A stretch of 64,000 nucleotides of DNA, from the NCBI GenBank assembly GCA_024138025.1, contig JAMXBD010001215.1:1-64000 (forward strand), written 5' to 3'. The position numbers and the translations under genes were made by a program. Positions 57,044 through 64,000 of this stretch are shown here, piece by piece. The notes beneath the pieces were generated by a model. That model was not told where the DNA came from, made no database searches, and was given only the letters and a program-made list of their open reading frames with translations. Positions within the stretch are counted from its first letter, which is position 1. Every line of letters starts with the position of its first letter. This stretch comes from Combretum micranthum (taxonomy: Eukaryota > Streptophyta > Magnoliopsida > Myrtales > Combretaceae).

Positions 57044-60000
57044 TGTAAACCCCCAATGTTATGTAGTCAATTAAGCTTAAACCCTAATTAGAAAGTTAAT
57101 CGGGAATCCTAAAGTCAACAAAACCTTAGTCAGACGTAACCGTTCAAGTCCGGCATTCCCGTTTAAGCAACCCCAAGGAAGTAAGTAAGAGATCAGTATG
57201 TAGAATAGTTCGTAATACCCAGTGAAAGCTTAAAAATATCATATTAGTTAAACCTCGATTCATTTTGAGCACTTTCGAACACAGTTTTCGAAAAGCATGT
57301 CCCAGGACTCATATTAGGAAAAATATTTCGAATATACCTTTAGACTCGTAAAAATATAAGGTTTTTAAAAATATCAATTTCATAATTTTTCGGTAACTAA
57401 AAATATCAGATATCACAATTATACGTGTATTTTCTTACTACCGGTACTTAAATTGTCATGTCTACTTTACATTACACTATTTTCTACTATTCTATACTAT
57501 TTATCTATCTCTACTTTTTCTTACAACCTACTCTTATAAACCATACCTCTATTTCTTACAATTTTCATTTCCAATACAACTTCACATTTTTCATATCTTA
57601 CTTTTCATTAACAAAAATACAAAAAAATAAATTTCTCTCTCTCTCTACACTCCCATTTGCACTGGCCATGCCCCCTCTCTCCTCAATTTTTTTTAATTTT
57701 CATTTATTTAATTAACACAATTTTATTCCCACATTTTCCTACAAATACCCTATCTTCCTTCCACTTCCTTCGCACCTTCCATATACAAAAATTACTCTCT
57801 CAAAATTCTACAAGAGTTCTCTCTCAAAGTTCTCCTAAGTTTAGTTTTCATAGGTAATATTTCTTTAAGTTCCTTTATGTTCATTTACTTATTATGAGCT
57901 TAGTGTGTGTTTTCTAAACCATGAAGGTTAAAGAAAGCAACAATAAGTTCATACTTTGTTTTTGTTCATGAATCTAATTTTTATTATGTTGCTTTCATAT
58001 ATATATATATATGTAGCTATATATATCTTTTAGAGCATATAAGCTCCTTTGTTTTGCAATTTATTTACTTTCCTTGCAATTTATTTACTTTCAAGTTGTT
58101 TTAAGACTAGTCTTTCTAGTCTTAGACTTGTCCTCAACAACTCAAAACAATTTTTTTTTTTCTTTTGGGACTATTTTATTCTTAGTCCCGAGATACCTTG
58201 ATGAAGGTAAGGTTCCAATACTTGATTTATTTCTTTACTAGCTTATTTCTTTAATTATTATGTTTATCTTATGTTTTCATAATTTTATGGTTCATATTCA
58301 TAATCATGCATGAACATATTGATTCTTGTCTCGACAAGATAAAAGAGGAAAAGTTTTCTTAAAATATAAATTCTTCTCTAAAAGTAAAAAGTAGGAAGTA
58401 ATTTTTCATAAAAACTTAGGAATTTATCTTAACAAACCTTTCTAAGAAATCTAGAGGAGTTCATAAGAATTTTTAAAATACATACATGGAAAGAAATTCT
58501 TGAGTAAGCAAAAGTTTACTAAACTTCACTTTTCATCAAATACTAGTTGACAAACACCAAGAGTTTCCTTTCATAAAAATGGAATGATCTTAAGAAACAA
58601 GGAAATTATTTCTACAAATATAGAATTGTTATTATTTTCAAAAAGTATTAGAAAATAAGCTTAGAAAATAAAATTATTCTTTGGAAATTTAAAAAAAACT
58701 AAGGAAATGAAATTATGGAAAAGAAAAATACTCATTTAAAATAACTTGAGATATTCTCTAGCAAAAATAAGAGGAATTTTCAAAAGTTTCACTTTTCCAA
58801 AACCTTTATAAAACTTTACTATTATAAAAAATTTATGATTTGAGACAACTTCATTAGTTTCATACATTTGATATGAGTCAATAAACATATGTATATACAA
58901 TTCAAAGCTGTTACAAACTATTATAGTATCTATCTCTTTGATATGAGTTTTTGCTAAAAAGAGGAACACAAGTTTTGTGAAATTCGTAGTGAATCTGATC
59001 ACCACTATTTAGGATCTCAAATGACTTATTTTGATGAAAATAGTTTAATAAATAGATAGATCTTTTCGAGTAGGTAGAAAACGGTATATAATATGCAAAA
59101 TTCCTAGTTAAAATGAGCAAGTTATGGCCATTTTAAGTTGGAATTTCTTTCAATCCGATTTTATCGCGAATTTAAGATAGATTTAGAATTTTCAAAAATA
59201 GAAATTCTATGAAAGACTCATTTTGCGTATTTCATCTTGTCTAGGTAAAGAAGGAACCGATATCGCTTTTTCGGAGGACTACTTCGATTAGGAGCAATCG
59301 TCATGGAGTGAGTTAAACCCTTACTAATTACATTTTCTTTTTATGCTTGTAAGTAGTGGCACTAGAAAATAAGAAAAAGATAAAAAATAAATTTGTGTGA
59401 TTTGGATTCGAATACCGAAAGAAGAATTGATGAATAATTTATGTTTTCTTGTAATGATATGATGAATATTGTTTTGATCGCCTTTAACTTGAACTCAACA
59501 TTATTTGGTCAAACCTATATTGAAAATAATTCATGCATATCATATTTGTGAATCACATCTATTTTCACTACTATTCTTTATTTAGAAACGAGGAGTTGTA
59601 GTGGTGGCTAGTAGGAGACAAAAGTCTACGTGGGCGAGTAGGAGCTAGAAAGTCGACAGGGCGAGTAGGAGCCAGTAAATCTACAAACATTGACGGTCGT
59701 ATGGGCCTGTAACCTCCCAATCCTCGACATGAAGGGCGTAAAATCCATGCTACACATGGTTTCCGGTTAATCTTGTGTATTTTGTTTGCTCATGTGACTG
59801 GTGCATTCTCATATGATTGTTTAAGTACTTGTTTGATATATGGAAATGTTTTGTAGATGGGAGTTATCTCACTAAACTAGATTTGCTTATATCCCTATAG
59901 CTTTTTGTTACAGTATGATTACCTATGGTTGGCACTAAGGAGCTCCTTTTGTCAGGTATGAGCCAAAGCTACTAGGAGTTTTTGGGAGAAGTTATATGTA

Positions 60001-60347
60001 TTTAGTTTTGAACATAGACTTCTAAGAAAAATCTCTATAGTAAACTCATGGTATATTTATGTATATTTTGATGATGGCTTAGTTAAGCAAGACTTTTTAG
60101 AACGGGGGAATGCCCCCAATAAGTTGTAAGAGATTATTATCCAAATGATTATTTCATGTTTATTTATATAAGTTATTGCATGCTTTTATTATCTACTTAA
60201 ATGTAATACTCCTATAAGTCTTCTACTATCTTGGAAGCACGCCTTGCATGTGATATCGAAACTCCTGCATGACTAAGGTTGTCATTCATTAGCTTTACTA
60301 TTATATGCATGGACTGCCATGTTTAGGGTACCCTTCAGAGCGTGACA
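57044..60347 (+). repeat. 3' LTR of the full-length gypsy element
   Basis: TGTAAACCCC to AGAGCGTGACA, 3304 bp, nearly collinear with the 5' LTR. It has its own small differences, such as extra GGAGCTAGAA-type repeats near 59640. Confidence 0.95.
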
Positions 60348-60352
60348 AATTG

Positions 60353-60935
60353 ACTCCTGCCTACCTTCTTGTACTTCATCAAAATTTTTCAATTGTTGCC
60401 TACTTCACTTTCATTTTGTTTTTTGTGCATTCTTACCAACTTTCCAAATCATTTATACATTCTTCCCTACCTTTTTCCTTTGCATTTGTTTCCTTTTGGT
60501 TTTTGTACTTATACAAAAGTTCAAATTCTATTTTTAAAGCTTCTCTTTCTCCTCTTACTTCTTTCTAATAACCTTTTCTCTAACTTCCTTGTTTTGTTCT
60601 AATTCTAAACTACTTTCTTTACCAAATGTATATCCTTTATGTCTTTCATTATATTCTACAAAGCACACTTCTTCATTCTCCTTCAGATACCTACTTTATC
60701 TAGATGCTGGATAGTAAATCCTATTAGCATTTGATCATCTACTAAAAATCTTACTTTAATTTTCAAACCTTTTGGTGTTATTGGTACTTCTATTTCCATA
60801 TTTTCTTCTATTGTCTTTGTTCTTTCTATTTCTGAATATATTTCTTCTGATGCCTCACTACTAGTTTCTATATTCCTATATTTATAATCTATAAACCTTA
60901 TCCTAGAAGTTCCATCAGGATTTTTGTTTGTTTAG
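60353..60935 (-). pseudogene. Endogenous pararetrovirus copy 2, right part: movement protein C-terminus
   Basis: Beyond the TSD the viral strand continues. A frame near 60910-60880 corresponds to the SYSIRFLDYK block of copy 1 (NKNPDGTSRIRFIDYK-like), followed by acidic, Glu-rich reading. It is the upstream continuation of the 45262-47284 segment, so the gypsy element split one viral copy. It ends near 60935 without a clear boundary. Confidence 0.65.
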
Positions 60936-62140
60936 CTCAGTGGATCACGATACAAAACACGAAGCTGAAGTATTTCAAAAATTTATAAAAAGCTAATAAG
61001 TCCAATTCAACTTCAGTTGCAATCACTAATATTAGGCAAGCTTACCTGCCGAAGTAGCATAAAAAGTATTAGGTTGTATTCATTGGGGATCGTCAGCATC
61101 TACTTTACTCCATTTTCATCTATTATTTATCCAAAGAAAATTTAGCGAAATAAGAGCTATACTAGTGTTAATGCTAAAAGATATATGCATATTTTTAAGG
61201 TAAAATTAAGGATAAGTTTGTAAAATGCAAGATGAGACTTAAGATTTACTTCATCAATTCCTTATCATGTGATTTCTCAACAAATTCAGAGAGTTGTTTG
61301 CTAGTGTAGTTGCATTGTTGGACTCACGAAAGTAAGTTAAAGCCTCTCTCAAAATTAGAAACTCTAGATTTAAATCAAACCACTTGAATCTCTTCACAAA
61401 TTATCAGTAATCTAAATCCGCATAAAGTTTAAGAATCCTTGATTTAAAAACCCATTTCAAAAGTTTGAAAACAAGTAATAAAAAGTTTCACCTTCCATTT
61501 CTCAAGGTAATTATAAGCAACTTTATTGGTAGCCTAGATCTATTCTAAAGAATAATCTCTTGATTTATTCAATTAAAATCAGACGTAGATCTAAAAGGTG
61601 CACCATAAATTTAGATCTACGAAATTAAGTTCAAGCTAGTAAATGTAAATATCCAATCAATATTCAATTGAAAAGCGCTTTTGAAATGACATGGATTAGG
61701 ATTTTGATTCATAAATCCTAAGTTTAGATGATTATTTATCCATAGATTTGAACATTAAGCATAGATTCAGAAAAAACAATATGGAATTAAGAATGAATAT
61801 TGCAAATTAAGTTCAAAATCTAGCAATTATAAATAATGGATTAAAATGATTTTACCTAAAAAACTTTGAAATTCCTTAGCAAGAAGAAACAATTCTTTTG
61901 CTAAAGATTTCTCTCTCTATTCTACGTTAGTAATTTGTGACATATGGTACATTAGGTTTATTGGACATTTATGCACGTTTATTTATAGGCTACAGACATA
62001 GAAATTATAAAGATTTTATTCATTGACTTAGTAGGTTCTTTATAATAGAATTCGTCCTTATTTTCACGCGTGCATAGAGCCAGCTAATTTGTGACAACTA
62101 ACCAGAGTCACTTTTTGTGGGTTAGATCTAAGGCTTGAAG
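60936..62140. other. Unassigned DNA with promoter-like structure on the minus strand
   Basis: On the minus strand a TATAAATA word (complement of 61979-61986) is followed by a leader with AGAGAGAGAAATC (about 61908-61920). It continues through GATCTA-rich DNA toward 60940, where a CTGACGATCCCCAATGAATA word lies near 61085. This resembles an LTR or a gene leader, but no TG...CA termini or coding frames were found. Confidence 0.35.
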
Positions 62141-63366
62141 TGTAAAGACCCGACCCACTAAATTCCAAGATTTAGAATACCGAGTCCCCAAACACATATA
62201 ACATTTTCACATTATATGTAAGGTTGTCCTAAAAGTAACAGTTTATGAGAATTGTTTGATCAAATCTACTAAAACTTTATAAACAACCTTTAACAAAACA
62301 AGATTGCTAATAAAAGCAATCTATACATATATATACATCATATGTACAAAGTTTAGTGTCAATACAAGACACTACAAAAATTATAAGTTTTTCTTAGTAC
62401 AAAAAGTAACCCTAAGAGATCTTAAGATCTTTACATCTTAGGCTTATCTATCAAGCCTTCTATACAGAGAATTTTTCTTTTAAACAAAAGCTTCTCCAAA
62501 ATCCAGGGGTATTCGATTCCTATTCATCCCACTCATCCATAAATCTCTCAAAGTCTGACCCATAACCCAGATCATCATATAACTCATCTCCATTACCTAC
62601 AAAGCAGCAAAAGTGAACCAAAGGCCCAATATGCAATAACAAAATACAAGAACAATTTATCAAGCAAACTGAAATCAAAAGAAATGCATCAATGATCAAG
62701 TCATTATCTTATTAAGTATTCTTTCAACAAAACAACAGGAGGGTATTCAAATCCCGACATCACGCTTTGGGAATTTAGGGGTCCTGTGTAACAGCAGCTG
62801 CTCAGGGGGTTGATATAAGCAGTTCAAATACTTATATCTCCTATATCTATTCCATAAAGAAATAGCTTCATTTAGGGTTCAAAAGTCATTACCCGACTCT
62901 ACTTAAACTCAGTCTACAACATGAGCCTAGTTTACAAGTTCCCATAAAACTTTGAACTAAACTATGGTATTTCCCCCTAAGTTTAAGCAAATGTTACTTG
63001 GATACTATTCTCCCCATCGGCTATCCACTTAACCAAAAACAAATCACTATTGCATCATAGCGTACCATTACATCATGGTAAAGTCATTGCATCATGACTT
63101 AGGTTAAGCGCCTAGCTAAGATGTCATTGCATCATGACAGGTTTGCTACTCTTCGGACCAGATTAAATAACGTAATAGACAGTTCATCAAAGCATTAAGC
63201 CGAATTGAATTAAATCAATTTAAGAATGCCTAGTCTTAGCACACAACAAACAAGCTATTGCATACCTGAACCCGATAGTATATTACTATATTCACTCGGA
63301 GGGGAAATAACCGAAGAACCTTTAACTAAAATAAGAATATCAAAACAATCAATAATTGAATGTAGA

Positions 63367-63369
<3 letters not shown>

Positions 63370-63429
<60 letters not shown>
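63370..63429. repeat. (CA)30 microsatellite
   Basis: Perfect 60-bp CA run followed by a short TA run. Confidence 0.97.
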
Positions 63430-63430
<1 letters not shown>

Positions 63431-63619
63431 TATATATATATATTACAATCCTAGGTTAACTATACAAGGAGATTCAATAAATCTAACATATAGTTTTAAC
63501 ATCTAATCCATACATAAAACATGTTTATTTAGCTTATATATTCATTAGAAGATCATATATGAAGTAAAGAATGACAATTAAAGAAGATTGAATTTGTAAA
63601 ACTCAGGGATACGCGACCT

Positions 63620-63910
63620 TTCTACACAGGCAAAATTTGACTGAACGTCAGCAGCGTTGGAATTATATGCTGGTGGCATTGAGCCCAGCGTTAAATATTT
63701 GATTATGTTCGCATCCAACACCGCCCATACATCGGCGACGTTGAAGCCCTAGTGGCCAGCGTACACTTTGAAAAAAATAAACGCTGGCAAATTTCCTTGC
63801 AAAAGCCGGCGGCGTTTAAAACGGCTTTAAAAAAATCGGTTCTTATCACATTCAACACCACCTCTACACCGGCGGCGTTGAAGTACTAGATGCTAGCGTA
63901 CGTTTAAAAA
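63620..63910. repeat. GC-rich direct repeats, spacing about 138 bp
   Basis: Two blocks align: TCCAACACCGCCCATACATC followed by GGCGACGTTGAAG (63713-63746), and TTCAACACCACCTCTACACC followed by GGCGGCGTTGAAG (63851-63883). Each is followed by a CTAG..GC(T/C)AGCGTAC word. GC-rich islands of this sort occur near the ends of some plant transposons. Confidence 0.6.
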
Positions 63911-64000
63911 CAGACCTATTCGAAAAGAATTTATTTCCCTTGTTTTGCACTTTGCAAATTTTTAACTTATAACACTTTTAATCCTTCTTCAAGCTCATAT

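Larger units (their letters stand above)
47290..60347 (+). mobile_element. Full-length Ty3/gypsy retrotransposon, Tekay/Del-like chromovirus, defective
   Basis: 13,058 bp bounded by direct LTRs (3301 and 3304 bp) with a perfect 5-bp TSD AATTG (47285-47289 and 60348-60352). The internal order is PBS, pre-gag region, gag, zinc knuckles, protease, RT, RNase H, integrase, chromodomain-like end, PPT. Integrase after RNase H identifies Ty3/gypsy; the C-terminal domain and long LTRs suggest Tekay/Del. Multiple stops and frameshifts, plus a Lys at the integrase Glu position, mean it cannot be autonomous. In the first ~143 bp the LTRs differ at 12 sites, so insertion is not very recent. It sits inside pararetrovirus copy 2. 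Confidence 0.95.
62142..64000 (+). mobile_element. Possible start of another LTR, running past the window
   Basis: TGTAAAGACCCGACCCACTA at 62142 resembles the 5' end of plant gypsy LTRs (TGTAAAGACCC...). Downstream are words such as AGCAAAAGTGAACCAAAGGC, which I associate with plant gypsy LTRs. No 3' end or internal domain lies in the window. It might equally be an unrelated repeat. Confidence 0.35.

Overview
This window looks like a repeat-dominated, AT-rich stretch of a flowering-plant nuclear genome. The evidence is GT-AG introns, nested LTR retrotransposons with 5-bp target-site duplications (TSDs), hAT-like DNA elements with 8-bp TSDs, and two decayed endogenous pararetrovirus (family Caulimoviridae) copies. 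I cannot name the species; a dicot is a guess. I see no bacterial-style operons, rRNA, tRNA or CRISPR. Only one host gene is recognisable.

Layout. 1-11479: three copies of one long LTR (3.3-3.9 kb, Ty3/gypsy) in alternating orientation (-, +, -). 11480-17365: unassigned AT-rich DNA with a degenerate 179-bp tandem array, a possible LTR relic and a CA-rich tract. 17366-21645: a hAT-like element with an 8-bp TSD, carrying a solo copy of the same LTR family at its right tip. 21646-29500: short tandem duplications, a solo SIRE/Maximus-like copia LTR (23482-25111), a 66-bp tandem array and a second hAT-like element (27261-28324). 29560-31065 (-): a three-exon gene for a small basic protein resembling the plant UPF0390/DUF2462 family, with telo-box, G-box and site-II-like promoter words upstream. 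About 31235-43703 (-): a nearly complete but heavily mutated pararetrovirus copy with movement, coat, zinc-finger, protease, reverse transcriptase and RNase H regions plus a downstream second ORF. That order best fits a florendovirus-like virus. It is split by a solo LTR (38898-42549, perfect TSD). 43704-44783: a truncated LTR. About 45262-60935: a second pararetrovirus fragment split by a full-length 13.06-kb Ty3/gypsy element (47290-60347, perfect TSD AATTG). 60936-64000: unassigned repeat DNA, a possible further LTR start and a (CA)30 microsatellite.

The full-length gypsy element has a PBS matching initiator-Met tRNA, gag with three zinc knuckles, protease, RT, RNase H, integrase, a chromodomain-like C-terminus and a PPT, which best fits the Tekay/Del chromovirus clade. 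It carries stops and frameshifts, and the integrase catalytic Glu is replaced by Lys. The most interesting signals are: (1) a 143-bp GT-AG segment between gag and protease whose removal joins the two frames exactly, while the unspliced reading stops just after the donor; (2) an extra gag-like plus acidic coding region between PBS and gag; (3) a pararetroviral TATA/poly(A) unit about 500 bp upstream of, and pointing into, the host gene; (4) a one-base frame conflict at that gene's second intron. The insertion order is readable: pararetroviruses first, then the LTR elements inside them.
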